Positions 45,023-54,678 of a stretch of DNA of 64,000 nt are shown here, piece after piece; position 1 is the first letter of the stretch, and the number at the start of each line of letters is the position of its first letter. The translations under genes and the position numbers were made by a program. The notes beneath the pieces are model-generated. The model worked only from the letters and a program-made list of their open reading frames with translations, had not been told where the DNA came from and did no database searches. The stretch comes from Bacillota bacterium (lineage in GTDB: Bacteria > Bacillota > Clostridia > Lachnospirales > Lachnospiraceae): assembly GCA_023392615.1 (NCBI GenBank), contig JAEVYT010000017.1, positions 248,001-312,000 on the forward strand, in the 5' to 3' direction.

Positions 45023-45886
45023 ATGCGATATATTAAAACAGACATTCCAGTGCGAGACCCATTTGTTTTGGTCGATGATGGAAAATATTACTTGTATGGT
45101 ACTAGAGTTGAGACTTGTTGGGGGCATGCAGATGGATTTGATGTATACGTAAGTGAAGATTTAGAGCATTGGAGTGATGCGATAGAAGTGTTCCACAATA
45201 ATGGTGAGTTTTGGGCTGATCAGAATTATTGGGCGCCGGAAGTACATTATTATATGGGGACATATTATATGTTTGCGAGCTTCAAAAAGGAGAATTTATC
45301 AAGGGGTACACAGATTTTATGTTCTGATTCACCGCTTGGCCCATTCGTGCCAATTACCGATGGTCCGATTACTCCGAAAGGCTGGGATTGTTTGGACGGT
45401 ACCTTGTATGTGGACAGAGAACAACAACCTTATATCGTTTTTTGCCACGAGTGGCAACAGATTGGAAATGGAACGATGTGTGCGATGAAGTTAAGCAAAG
45501 ACTTAACAGAAGCAATATCAGAACCATGGGTATTATTTGATGCAAAAAGTGTTGAGTGGACAAAAAGTATTAAAGCAGATGAAGCTTATGTAACAGATGG
45601 TCCATTTTTGCAAAGGATGAAGGATGGTAGTCTAGTAATGCTGTGGTCGAGCCATGGAGAAGAAGGATATGCCCAGGCTATGGCCAGAAGTTCAAATGGT
45701 GAAATTGATGGAACCTGGCAGCAGGATAAGGAACTGATTTTCTCTAGAGATGGCGGCCATGGTATGGTATTTAAAACATTACAGGGAGTACAAATGTTAA
45801 CCATCCACATGCCGAACAATACACCGGAAGAACGTGCCGTATTTTTCCCTATTATTGAAGAAAACGGAACCTATAAATTGATTTAA
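45023..45886 (+). CDS. GH43 glycoside hydrolase, short single-domain form
   Basis: 287 residues without a signal peptide; AATGAGGTAAT precedes the ATG. It is a single five-bladed propeller. VRDPFVLVDDGKYYLYGTR gives Asp12 as the catalytic base; NYWAPEVHYYMGTYYMFASF and WDCLDGTLYVDREQQPYIVF follow, the Asp in LDGTL being the likely pKa modulator. EAYVTDGPFLQRMKDGSLVM lies in the general-acid region. The length is short for GH43, with no binding module. It ends the second importer operon, so it should act in the cytoplasm on the imported sugar, as an arabinofuranosidase, arabinanase or xylosidase. The specificity is not readable. Confidence 0.85.
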   Translation: MRYIKTDIPVRDPFVLVDDGKYYLYGTRVETCWGHADGFDVYVSEDLEHWSDAIEVFHNNGEFWADQNYWAPEVHYYMGTYYMFASFKKENLSRGTQILCSDSPLGPFVPITDGPITPKGWDCLDGTLYVDREQQPYIVFCHEWQQIGNGTMCAMKLSKDLTEAISEPWVLFDAKSVEWTKSIKADEAYVTDGPFLQRMKDGSLVMLWSSHGEEGYAQAMARSSNGEIDGTWQQDKELIFSRDGGHGMVFKTLQGVQMLTIHMPNNTPEERAVFFPIIEENGTYKLI

Positions 45887-46006
45887 TGACAATGTGAGTA
45901 ACATCCCACTAATAGAATGCCGATTCCAAAGCGTCTAATCTAGGAAGCGATGGTTATTTCACAAGCGATAAAAATTTTACATCAAACTTTATAAAGAACG
46001 AATCAT

Positions 46007-46133
46007 GAAGAGAGATGATTGTACGTATTGTGCAGTCATCTCTCTTCCCATATTAATGGTATCATACATAACCCAGGAAAACAAGACTGTTATTCCGAAG
46101 GGTGTTGTGCTAGAGTTATTTTACGATTTGGAG
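46007..46133 (+). repeat. Hairpin-headed intergenic repeat, copy 1
   Basis: GAAGAGAGATGA (46007-46018) pairs perfectly with TCATCTCTCTTC (46036-46047). Downstream, CCCATATTAATGGTATCATA (46048-46067) and ACAAGACTGTTA...GTGCTAGAGTTATTTTACG (46081-46125) match a second copy at 63.9 kb in the same order. The hairpin may also terminate the GH43 transcript. The rest of 45887-46278 shows no gene. Confidence 0.6.
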
Positions 46134-46278
46134 ATTGATTTCCAAACGGATTAAATATTTGGTGTTTTGCTATGAAGGATTACTTACTTTTATCTTGTAT
46201 AGTGAAGGGATATATTTACACCATATTAGGAGATATTAATTAAACTATAAAAATCAAGATTATCGGAGGAGGTACGAT

Positions 46279-48890
46279 ATGAATCCTTATGTAATAGGTT
46301 TTCGAGATATTGATAAAACGTATACCGAGATTGTGGGAGGGAAAGGAGCAAATCTAGGAGAACTATCTAGAATATCAGGAATACAGGTGCCAGATGGTTT
46401 TTGTATTTCTACAGAGACCTATCAAAGAATGCTTGGAGATAACCTTTCATTTAGTAGATTACTCGATCAATTATCTTATCTTTGTTTAGACGATCGAAAA
46501 AAAATCCGTGAAATCAGTAGAGAGATTCGTAGTATTATTGAAGAGATAGTTATCTCTCAAGATGTTAAGGAAGAGATTGTTCATTTCCTCTCTAGGTATG
46601 GAGAAAAAAATGCTTATGCAATTCGATCTAGTGCAACCGCAGAGGATTTACCAACAGCTTCATTTGCGGGCCAACAAGATACGTATTTGAATATAATTGG
46701 TCAGGAAGAAATCTTAAAACATATCACTAAGTGCTGGGCATCCTTATTTACGGAGAGAGCTGTAACCTACCGCATTCAAAATGGTTTCGATCACCGTAAA
46801 GTACACCTGGCAGTTGTGATTCAGAAAATGATATTCCCGGAGGTATCAGGAATTCTATTTACCGCTGATCCTATCACGGGCAATCGAAAGACGGTATCCA
46901 TTGATGCCAGCTTTGGACTTGGTGAGGCTCTGGTTTCAGGACTAGTGAATGCAGATACCTATAAAGTACGTGAAGGAAGAGTGATTGAGAAAAAAGTATC
47001 CACCAAGAAGTTGGCTATTTATGCCATAAAAGAAGGTGGAACGAAGAAACAGGAAACTGAACCGGGGATGCAGAATGAGCAAGCATTGACGGATGAACAG
47101 ATTTTAACCCTCACTCGCATAGGCAGAATGGTCCAAGAACATTTTGGGAGTCCACAAGACATTGAATGGTGTTTGTTTGATGGCACATTTTACATTGTCC
47201 AAAGTCGGCCAATAACAACGTTATATCCAATCCCTGAGGCGAAGGATAAGGAGAACCACGTCTATTTATCAGTTGGTCATCAGCAAATGATGACTGACCC
47301 CATAAGACCTTTGGGAATGTCTTTAATGCAGTTGATTTCTTCTGGGAACTGGATGAAAGCAGGAGGAAGGTTGTTTTTTGATGTGGCGCCAATGCTTGCT
47401 ACATCAGATGGAAGAAAAATATTATTAAATAATATGAGACAACTCGAACCACTTACAAAAGATGCTATTATGACTATAATAGAGCGAGATTTCATAAAAT
47501 GCTTGCCAACGCAGGAAAAGGAGGAGAGTTTAGATAGGAGTGATAAAGTTAATCCTCCTGTAGAACCACAAGCTCATATTGATATCAGTCCATCAATTGT
47601 TACTGGTTTAATTAAAAAAGTCAAACTTCTATAGAAGAATTGAAACGTAACATTCAGGGGAAAACTGGTGTGAATTTGATCGATTTTATTCTTGACGATA
47701 TCCAAGAGTTAAAGAGAATCTTGTTTGACCCACAAAGTACTGCCGCCTTTATGGCGGGCATCAATGCATCACTATGGATCAATGAGAAAATGAACGAATG
47801 GCTAGGTGAAAATAACGCATCAGATATACTGTCTGGTTCTGTACCAAACAATATTACTTCAGAAATGGGTCTGGCGCTAATGGATGTAGCGGATGTTATT
47901 CGTCCTTATCCTGAAATAATTAATTATTTACAACATGCCAAGGATGATAACTTCTTGGATGAACTGGTTCGGTTAGATGGGGGAAAGGAATCCGTAGAAG
48001 CAATCAAGGCATATCTAAACCGATATGGTATGAGAGGGGAAGGAGAAATCGATCTTACCAGAACACGATGGAGTGAAAAACCAACTACACTAATCCCTAT
48101 GATCCTTGCTAATATCAAAAACTTTGAACCGAATGCCAGTCATAAAAAATTTGAGCTTGGTAGACAGGAAGCGATGGAAAAAGAAAAAGATTTATTAGAG
48201 AGATTGCATACGCTACCGGAGGGGGAAGAAAAAGCAAAAGAAACAAAGCGAATGATTGATCTAATTAGGAATTTTATCGGATATCGTGAATATCCAAAAT
48301 ACGGCATGGTCAGCCGATATTTTGTCTATAAGCAGGCGTTACTAAAAGAAGCCCATCATCTCGTACGGACTAAGGTCATTCGCGAGACTGAAGATATATA
48401 TTACCTCACATTTGAAGAACTTCGCGATGTTATAGCCACAAAGCAATTGAACTTTGATATTGTCTGCGAGCGTAAAGAAGAGTACAAAATTTATGATAAA
48501 CTAACTCCTCCACGTGTTATTACTTCGGAAGGAGAGATAATTGTAGGGTCGTATAACAGAGATGATATTCCGACCGGAGCGTTGGTAGGGCTACCGGTTT
48601 CGTCAGGAGTGGTCGAGGGAAGAGCACGCGTTATCTTAAAGCTAGAAGATGCTAATCTGGAAGAGGGGGATATATTAGTTACTGCTTTTACTGACCCAAG
48701 TTGGACACCATTATTTGTATCCTTAAAAGGTTTAGTTACCGAAATTGGCGGGCAGATGACCCATGGAGCCGTAATCGCACGTGAATACAGCTTACCGGCA
48801 GTTGTGGGCGTGGAGAATGCGACTAAGCTGATTAAAGATGGGCAGCGAATACGTGTTAATGGTACAGAAGGGTTTATAGAAATCCTATAA
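46279..48890 (+). pseudogene. rph: Rifampin phosphotransferase, interrupted by one frameshift
   Basis: The product would inactivate rifamycins by adding the beta-phosphate of ATP. The first frame (46279-47634) carries the ATP-grasp domain: GGKGANLGELSR, AIRSSATAEDLPTASFAGQQ, FTADPITGNRKTVSIDASFG and DIEWCLFDGTFYIVQSRP. After YPIPEAKDKENHVYLSVGHQ it enters the rifampin-binding domain and ends prematurely. The second frame (from about 47620 to 48890) continues with FILDDIQELKRILF, YGMRGEGEIDLTRTRW and YREYPKYGMVSRYFVYK. It ends with the swivelling His domain (GLVTEIGGQMTHGAVIARE). The two halves join exactly if one A is added to the A6 run at 47614-47619, giving LIKKSQTSIEELKRN. Order and content match Listeria RPH, not PEP synthase. 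GGAGGAGG precedes the ATG. A real mutation, a sequencing error or slippage on A6 are all possible. Confidence 0.9.
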
Positions 48891-48904
48891 ATAAGTAACT
48901 GGTA

Positions 48905-48960
48905 AAATTACAATCGGGTAGGGATAATCAGCGAATGGTAGCCCTACCCGATTGTAATTT
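48905..48960. terminator. Intrinsic terminator with 19-bp stem
   Basis: AAATTACAATCGGGTAGGG (48905-48923) pairs perfectly with its complement at 48942-48960. Confidence 0.85.
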
Positions 48961-49103
48961 ATGCAAAAGAAAATGCAAACTGTGTCAAGTGGGTTGTAAA
49001 TACTTGAGAAAAATGGCATTATAGGATAAAGATATTTTCATTGAAGATTAGGAGAGTGTATGAACACTCTGAGCATAGAACGTGCACAGGAAAGAGGTGA
49101 ATT

Positions 49104-49328
49104 ATGATTTGTCCGATATGTGGTAACGAAATGAAGCCTGGAAACATTGGTGCAAGGGCAGGTGGGGGATTGTATTGGCTGCCGGATGGAGAGAAACTAA
49201 AGTATACAGTCAGCAATGATATTATTAAAAAACATAAAGGGATTGTACTTGTTGATTGCTATGAAATTCGAATCAATCACGCAGCTTATGTTTGTGAGGA
49301 GTGCCGTAAGATAATAATGGATTTTTAG
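49104..49328 (+). CDS. Small zinc-ribbon protein (DUF6487-like)
   Basis: 74 residues; AGAGGTGAATT precedes the ATG. CPICGNEM at 3-10 and YVCEECRKIIMDF at the end supply two Cys pairs for one zinc. RAGGGLYWLPDGEKL in between is the family-typical stretch. Family members are short cytoplasmic proteins of unknown role, common in clostridia. It stands alone between a terminator and the BlaI operon. Confidence 0.8.
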   Translation: MICPICGNEMKPGNIGARAGGGLYWLPDGEKLKYTVSNDIIKKHKGIVLVDCYEIRINHAAYVCEECRKIIMDF

Positions 49329-49408
49329 GTACTAGAGTGTATTAGAATGAACTTTAAATACAGGGAACAAGTACTTAGTTAAACTGATAATCATATATCC
49401 AACATTGC

Positions 49409-49472
49409 TATAAAACTTTCGCTGACAAATGTCAACTTTTATATTGACAAATGTCGGCGAAAGTTTTATAGT
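49409..49472 (+). promoter_or_regulatory. BlaI-type double operator and promoter
   Basis: TTGACA (49444-49449) and TATAGT (49467-49472) with a 17-nt spacer form the promoter. GACAAATGTC occurs twice, at 49424-49433 and 49446-49455, the second overlapping the -35. The dyad resembles the BlaI/MecI operator TACANNTGTA. Outside them TATAAAACTTTCGC (49409-49422) and its complement (49457-49470) form a larger inverted repeat. Confidence 0.85.
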
Positions 49473-49543
49473 GAACATATGGTAATAAATGTATGGATAT
49501 TAGCGAGTTCATACAAAAATCATAACACAAAAGGAGTGAAAGA

Positions 49544-49945
49544 ATGAGTCAAAAAGATAACTATGAGAGGCTACCAGACTCGGAGCTTTTGGTAATGCAA
49601 ATTATCTGGCAGGCCGGAGAATTAATTGGTACGGGAAGAATTGTGGAACTGGTATGTGAACAAAAGAATTGGTCAAGATCCACAGTACAAGTTTTATTAA
49701 CTCGTCTCGAGGAAAGAGGATTTATTAGGATCGAGAAGAAAGGTAGATTAAAGTTATACGCTCCACTTGTAAAAGAGGAGGAATATTTAAAAAGAGAGAC
49801 GAAAACATTTTTAGAACAGTTTTATTCTAATTCTTATAAAAAATTGATTGCATCCGTAGTTCAAAACCAAACGATGACTGAAAAAGATATGGAGGATATT
49901 TTCCAGATAATTAAAGATGCGAAGGGAGGTTATAAGGATGAATAA
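49544..49945 (+). CDS. BlaI/MecI-family repressor
   Basis: 133 residues; AAAGGAGTGAAAGA precedes the ATG. The winged helix-turn-helix is at 10-75 (LPDSELLVMQIIWQAGELIG, WSRSTVQVLLTRLEERGFI), with RIEKKGRLKLYAPLV as the wing. The dimerisation region follows. In known systems the repressor is cleaved after the BlaR1 sensor-protease is activated. Its operators lie in its own promoter, and the next gene overlaps by 8 nt. It should therefore repress its own operon. Confidence 0.93.
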   Translation: MSQKDNYERLPDSELLVMQIIWQAGELIGTGRIVELVCEQKNWSRSTVQVLLTRLEERGFIRIEKKGRLKLYAPLVKEEEYLKRETKTFLEQFYSNSYKKLIASVVQNQTMTEKDMEDIFQIIKDAKGGYKDE

Positions 49946-51887
49946 TCTCTTTCTCACTATATTAAGTTTATCCATTATAGGTTCGATTGCAATTGTATTT
50001 GTCATATTGCTAAATAAGATATTTAGAAAAAATTATTCAAGGCGATGGATATACATTATATGGGGTGTAATTGCAGTCCGGCTCATCGTACCGGTTCAAA
50101 TCAATGTAATTGATATCACGGATCTTTTCAAAACGGATGGTGCAATAACGAGTTCTTCCATACAATCACCTGCTGTAGATTATAATAAAAATGTGACACA
50201 ACAAAATAGTAACGAATCAGTTAAGAACGTGAACAATAAAACAGATATGACGAATCATAATACATCTTCGACCACTTCTAAAGTATTAACTCAAAACACA
50301 ATCCATAAAAATCACGGCATTACAATAAGTACTTTTTTATTTAGTCATGTACTAGACTTTATATCCATAGTATGGCTCATGGGTACAATTTTCTTCTTAT
50401 TATATCATTCGCTTGTGTATCTTAGTTTTAGAGTGAAAATAAGGAGATGGAGTATACTCATCAAGGATTATGCTATTTTGGACGAGGTTTATAATCTTTG
50501 CAGTGAGATGAAGATAAAAGGTAACATTAAAGTATTAAGTTGTAATCAGGTGTCATCTCCAATGTTATTGGGATTTATAAAACCCTGTATTGTTTTGCCA
50601 TCAAAAGAATTTACAAGCGAACAATATCATTTTATTCTAAAGCATGAGTTGATACATTATAAAAACCATGATTTGTTTTACAAGTTAATTTTATTATGTA
50701 CTACTGCATTGCACTGGTTCAATCCTCTGGTTCATTATATGGTGTACTTAGCTAATAATGATATTGAATTATACTGCGACGAGAAATTAGTCTCTAAGAA
50801 TAATATAAATTACCGTGAGAATTACAGTAATATGATGATTTATATTATGGCCGGTGTAATGAAGAATAACAATATTCTATTATCAACGGGCTTTGGAAAT
50901 GAGAAGAAGCAATTGAAGAGTCGCTTTTATCAAATCATGAATTCAAAGCCAACAAAAAAAGGGACTTGTTTTATCATTGGTTTGGTAAGTTTTATTCTTG
51001 TTGTCAGTAATCTGATTGCATCCTTCGTACCTGCGAAAATAAGTGGGGCAGAAGTAACAAATAATTCATCCAATTCGATAACCTATAATCCTAGTCTTGC
51101 ACCGGAACATCTCAAGAAAACAAAAAATATCTTGGTCGTAGGAATAGATGAAACAAAGAAAGAAGGAAATACAAATGCGGATAGTATATTAATGGTTAGT
51201 ATTATCCCGGACAAGAAAAAAATTGTCTTAGTATCCTTCCTTCGTGATATGTACTTGCAAATTCCGAAACATGGGTATAATAAATTAAGTCATTCCTATC
51301 AGATTGGAGGCTCCGATCTGATGAAAAGTACAATCGAAACTAACTTTGGACTTAAGATAGATCATATAGTTACCGTTAATATGGATGCTTTTGAGAATAT
51401 TATAGATTATAATGGTGGAGTAAATATAAAATTATCAAAGCAAGAAGCAGAGTATCTGAATAATACGAATTATATCAGTGAAAAGAAGAATCGAAATGTT
51501 AAAGCAGGCAAACAAAAACTCAATGGTAATCAAGCACTTGGTTATGTTCGAGTTCGTAAAGTTCCAACTTTGCAAGGAGAAGATGGAGATTTAGGACGTA
51601 CATCGCGTCTGAGAACTTTGGTTTCTAGTGTAATAAAAGAAAGCAGCAAAAAGAATGTTGATGTGTTGGCAAAAGAGTTCATGTATATTCTCCCAAACAT
51701 TGTTACTGATATTAATGCACAACAACTTCTCAGTTATCTTAAAGCAGTGCTGTTGGATGGAATGAATGTTGATACCGTATCAATTCCAGCAAATAAAACT
51801 TATACTGAAACTATGAAAAATCAAATGTATGTCCTTGATATTGATTTGGATAAAAACAAAAAGTTATTACAGCAAATATATCAGTGA
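49938..51887 (+). CDS. BlaR1-type M56 metalloprotease fused to a LytR-CpsA-Psr domain
   Basis: 649 residues from ATG 49938, with GGGAGG at 49924-49929; an upstream in-frame ATG at 49917 is rejected. Residues 1-365 form a BlaR1/MecR1-type membrane protease: helices at about 5-25, 36-53, 138-163 and 338-360, with LKHELIHYKNHDLF carrying the zinc motif HELIH at 236-240. Where BlaR1 has a penicillin-binding sensor domain, this protein has an LCP domain from about 394 (KNILVVGIDETKK, NADSILMVSIIP, VLVSFLRDMYLQIP-like, DHIVTVNMDAFENIID). It continues with GNQALGYVRVRK and GDLGRTSRLRTLV. LCP enzymes attach polymers from undecaprenyl-pyrophosphate carriers to the wall. A sensor reading lipid-linked wall intermediates is inference. 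Confidence 0.9.
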   Translation: MNNLFLTILSLSIIGSIAIVFVILLNKIFRKNYSRRWIYIIWGVIAVRLIVPVQINVIDITDLFKTDGAITSSSIQSPAVDYNKNVTQQNSNESVKNVNNKTDMTNHNTSSTTSKVLTQNTIHKNHGITISTFLFSHVLDFISIVWLMGTIFFLLYHSLVYLSFRVKIRRWSILIKDYAILDEVYNLCSEMKIKGNIKVLSCNQVSSPMLLGFIKPCIVLPSKEFTSEQYHFILKHELIHYKNHDLFYKLILLCTTALHWFNPLVHYMVYLANNDIELYCDEKLVSKNNINYRENYSNMMIYIMAGVMKNNNILLSTGFGNEKKQLKSRFYQIMNSKPTKKGTCFIIGLVSFILVVSNLIASFVPAKISGAEVTNNSSNSITYNPSLAPEHLKKTKNILVVGIDETKKEGNTNADSILMVSIIPDKKKIVLVSFLRDMYLQIPKHGYNKLSHSYQIGGSDLMKSTIETNFGLKIDHIVTVNMDAFENIIDYNGGVNIKLSKQEAEYLNNTNYISEKKNRNVKAGKQKLNGNQALGYVRVRKVPTLQGEDGDLGRTSRLRTLVSSVIKESSKKNVDVLAKEFMYILPNIVTDINAQQLLSYLKAVLLDGMNVDTVSIPANKTYTETMKNQMYVLDIDLDKNKKLLQQIYQ

Positions 51888-51900
51888 AGTGAATAATAAG

Positions 51901-51934
51901 CAAAGAGGGTAGCCAGTGAGGGCTACCCTCTTTG
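51901..51934 (+). terminator. Intrinsic terminator after the BlaR1-LCP gene
   Basis: CAAAGAGGGTAGCC (51901-51914) pairs perfectly with GGCTACCCTCTTTG (51921-51934). Confidence 0.88.
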
Positions 51935-52137
51935 TGTATTGATGGGTTCTCTGATTTCCACCTTATGGTTGTATGCTAATATTAGTAATTCTTTATTATA
52001 TCTTTTTCGACACATATCGCCAAATGACAGAATATTATAGTTATGAATAAATAAAAAAATTACTACTTGAGAAAAGTTACCAATATATAAAATTTATTTT
52101 ATTAAGACTTTTAATGATAGAGGAAAGGTATGATTTT

Positions 52138-53055
52138 ATGATAAATATAAACGGGGGGCTTACGGATGTATGCGGCATTTTAGTTGGAACAGCCGAGGAT
52201 AAAGGTGGACGTACTGGATGTACCGTAATTATATGTCCAAGGGGAGCGGTACCGGGTGTGTCAGTCGTTGGAGGAAATCCTGGTACCATGGAGACAGATA
52301 GTATTCGACCGGGTACCAAAGAGGATCCTGTACAAGCTGTTCTTCTCACGGGTGGAAGTCGATTTGGTTTAGCGGCAGCAAGTGGAGTTATGCGATGGCT
52401 TTATGAACAGGAAATCGCAGAAGTACCCCATGTACCTGCTGCTGTTATATTTGACTTACTTTATGCCAAGGGCTCTAATCCGCCTGATGCGGCATTAGGA
52501 TATGCGGCATGTCAAAATGCAAATTCAGGGCCTATAAAAGAAGGAAATGTGGGTGCTGGTGCTGGAGCAACAATAGGCAAATTTTACGGAAAGCCAATGA
52601 AAGGCGGACAGGGATCTGCTTCAATTCATATTCCGGGAGGACCGGTGGTTGCAGCCTTAGCAATCGTCAACCCACTTGGAGATGTTTGGGATCATGGTCG
52701 AATTGTTGTTGGAGCACTTGGTCCTGAGGGGAAATTCGTTAATCAGACTAAACTAATGCTAGAAGGGGTACCGTCACCTTTATTTAATGAAATGAATACC
52801 ACAATAGCTGTTGTGGCAACATCAGCACAGCTTAATAAAGCAGAGGCCAGCCGGGTGGCAACTCTTGCACAGGATGGAATGGCTCGAGCAATATCTCCAA
52901 TTCATTCACAATGGGATGGTGACACAATCTTTTGCCTTGCGACAGGTACGGATACTACTTACTATAAGGGGGATGCTGCTATAACGGTGATAGGGACAGC
53001 AGCAGCCGTAGTACTTGAGGAAGCAATAATACAAGGAGCATTAGCCGCTCAATAA
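52138..53055 (+). CDS. P1-family (DmpA-type) self-cleaving aminopeptidase/esterase
   Basis: 305 residues from ATG 52138, with AGAGGAAAGG upstream; the ATG at 52114 precedes that site. The family is an Ntn-type hydrolase that cuts itself and uses the new N-terminal Ser or Thr. The cleavage signature is EMNTTIAVVATSAQLNKAEA, with Thr221 after Asn220 as the likely nucleophile. LLTGGSRFGLAAASGVMRWL and GNVGAGAGATIGKFYG earlier, and DGMARAISPIHSQWDGDTIF after it, are typical. Known members release N-terminal L- or D-amino acids or beta-amino acids. Cytoplasmic, single gene. The physiological substrate is unknown. Confidence 0.9.
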   Translation: MININGGLTDVCGILVGTAEDKGGRTGCTVIICPRGAVPGVSVVGGNPGTMETDSIRPGTKEDPVQAVLLTGGSRFGLAAASGVMRWLYEQEIAEVPHVPAAVIFDLLYAKGSNPPDAALGYAACQNANSGPIKEGNVGAGAGATIGKFYGKPMKGGQGSASIHIPGGPVVAALAIVNPLGDVWDHGRIVVGALGPEGKFVNQTKLMLEGVPSPLFNEMNTTIAVVATSAQLNKAEASRVATLAQDGMARAISPIHSQWDGDTIFCLATGTDTTYYKGDAAITVIGTAAAVVLEEAIIQGALAAQ

Positions 53056-53470
53056 AATATTATGAATAATTGTTATGGATAAATACACGGATTCAATTGT
53101 ATAGAACACACGCGAAGTTAAATTAGATACAGAGCAAAATAGAAGAAACAAAGAAAATATTCTTCATGGAGTATCTGAAAAAAGAGACTTCTTATCAGAA
53201 GCTTTACATCTAGATAAAAGTAAAACAATAGTTATCCCGCAGGGAATATTAGAAGCAGATACAATTATAAAGAGAGAAAGACTGGAGAAGACGATATAAG
53301 AAGAAATTAGAATAATCTAGTTCAATGTGTTATAACTCCATAATTAAAAAGGCATGTATTTATAGAAAGACATATGTTACAATGAAAAGGATTTGCGCTG
53401 ATAAGTAATAATACACTAAAATGATAATAGTATCTAAAATTTACAGCATATAGGAAAGGGAAAGATAGAG
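53056..53470. other. Intergenic region with a start-less open frame
   Basis: At about 53126-53299 (+) a 57-codon open stretch without a start reads KIEETKKIFLHGVSEKRDFL then SEALHLDKSKTIVIPQGILE and ADTIIKRERLEKTI. It has no ribosome binding site and is probably the end of a lost gene. The promoter of the kinase gene should lie in the last 100 nt; GGAAAGGGAAAG near 53454 is its ribosome binding site. Confidence 0.35.
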
Positions 53471-54664
53471 ATGAAGATTGATAGTAAAATGCCAATTGAT
53501 TTAAATAAATGGTGCATCTACCTTGTAAACGTTGCTCATATCACAACGATTCTTATTATTCTTGCGCATATTATTTGGTTTGTTGCAGCCAGAAGTATTC
53601 TTGCCTGGCCTCCAGAAGTATATCTGCGTAATTATATTATATTACCTGCGTTAGGTTTCTCCACTTTAAATATTTTAGTTGCATTTCTTGTTCGTTCAAC
53701 TAGAATTTCAATATTGGTAAAGGAATTTGTAGCTCTATCGCTTTTTATATTGTTTTCATTATATCTTTCTTTAACCCATGATATTGCAAGAGTTTTATTA
53801 TGTTCTTATATGCTTCCGATCTTTATTTCCGCTCTATTCTCCAATAAGAAACTGACCCGCCGAATATTCTATATGAGTGTAGTCGCTATTTTGTTTACTG
53901 GTGTTAAGAAATATTTTATGGGAGCTTTGGACAGCGACATGCTTATGGAGATTTTTGTAGCAATTTTTATGTTCCTTTGTTCTTACCTCCTGGCCAAAAT
54001 CATAATGCAATACGGTCAGGATAATCTTACAGCATTGATGAAATCAAAAGAAGAGGCAATGAATCATGAACTTGCATTTCTACAGGCGCAGATAAAACCC
54101 CATTTTTTATATAACGTAATTAATACAATGGTATCTTTATGCTATACAGACAATGAAAAAGCAGCACGATTACTGGTCAATTTTAGTAAATATTTAAGAC
54201 TCATATTTGATTTTGATCATAAATTAATATGGGTTCCTTTAGCGAGAGAAATCGAGATGATTAAGGTTTATATTGAAATTGAAAAAGCGCGTTTTGGTGA
54301 ATCGATCGATGTAGAGTATGATATAGATTCAGCACTTTTAACGATGGAAATACCTTCTTTTTGCATTCAGCCATTAGTGGAAAATGCGATTAAGCATGGA
54401 GTAAGAAAAAAAGATGCGTTAGGAAAGGTTTTGATATCAGTGCAAAATGAAGATGGGATAAAAATAAAAGTAAGTGATAATGGGATAGGGATGTCATTAG
54501 AAAAGCTTAAAAATTTAAAACTTAATGAAAACATAAGCGAAGGAGTGGGATTCTACAATGTTTGTAGACGTGTCAAAGTTTGGGAGAATACACGAATTGA
54601 TATCCAGAGCATGGAAGGAAAGGGAACTACGGTAACAGTAATAATTTCAGATGGTATAAAATAA
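53471..54664 (+). CDS. LytS-type sensor histidine kinase
   Basis: 397 residues. Six hydrophobic segments fill residues 15-180. The His_kinase domain (PF06580) starts with AFLQAQIKPHFLYNVINTMV, His211 being the phospho-acceptor. The HATPase has QPLVENAIKHGVRKKDALG and VSDNGIGMSLEKL. This is the kinase class paired with LytTR- or AraC-type regulators. The regulator gene starts 14 nt downstream. With the surface protein and sortase genes behind, it likely controls the display of that surface protein. The stimulus is sensed within or near the membrane, as there is no large extracellular domain. Confidence 0.92.
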   Translation: MKIDSKMPIDLNKWCIYLVNVAHITTILIILAHIIWFVAARSILAWPPEVYLRNYIILPALGFSTLNILVAFLVRSTRISILVKEFVALSLFILFSLYLSLTHDIARVLLCSYMLPIFISALFSNKKLTRRIFYMSVVAILFTGVKKYFMGALDSDMLMEIFVAIFMFLCSYLLAKIIMQYGQDNLTALMKSKEEAMNHELAFLQAQIKPHFLYNVINTMVSLCYTDNEKAARLLVNFSKYLRLIFDFDHKLIWVPLAREIEMIKVYIEIEKARFGESIDVEYDIDSALLTMEIPSFCIQPLVENAIKHGVRKKDALGKVLISVQNEDGIKIKVSDNGIGMSLEKLKNLKLNENISEGVGFYNVCRRVKVWENTRIDIQSMEGKGTTVTVIISDGIK

Positions 54665-54678
54665 GGAGGTTTCAGGTT

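Noticed and set aside
46279..48890. Phosphoenolpyruvate synthase
   Set aside because: The order ATP-grasp, middle domain, His domain at the C-terminus and motifs such as TEIGGQMTHGAVIARE match rifampin phosphotransferase; PEP synthase has a C-terminal PEP-binding barrel that is absent here.
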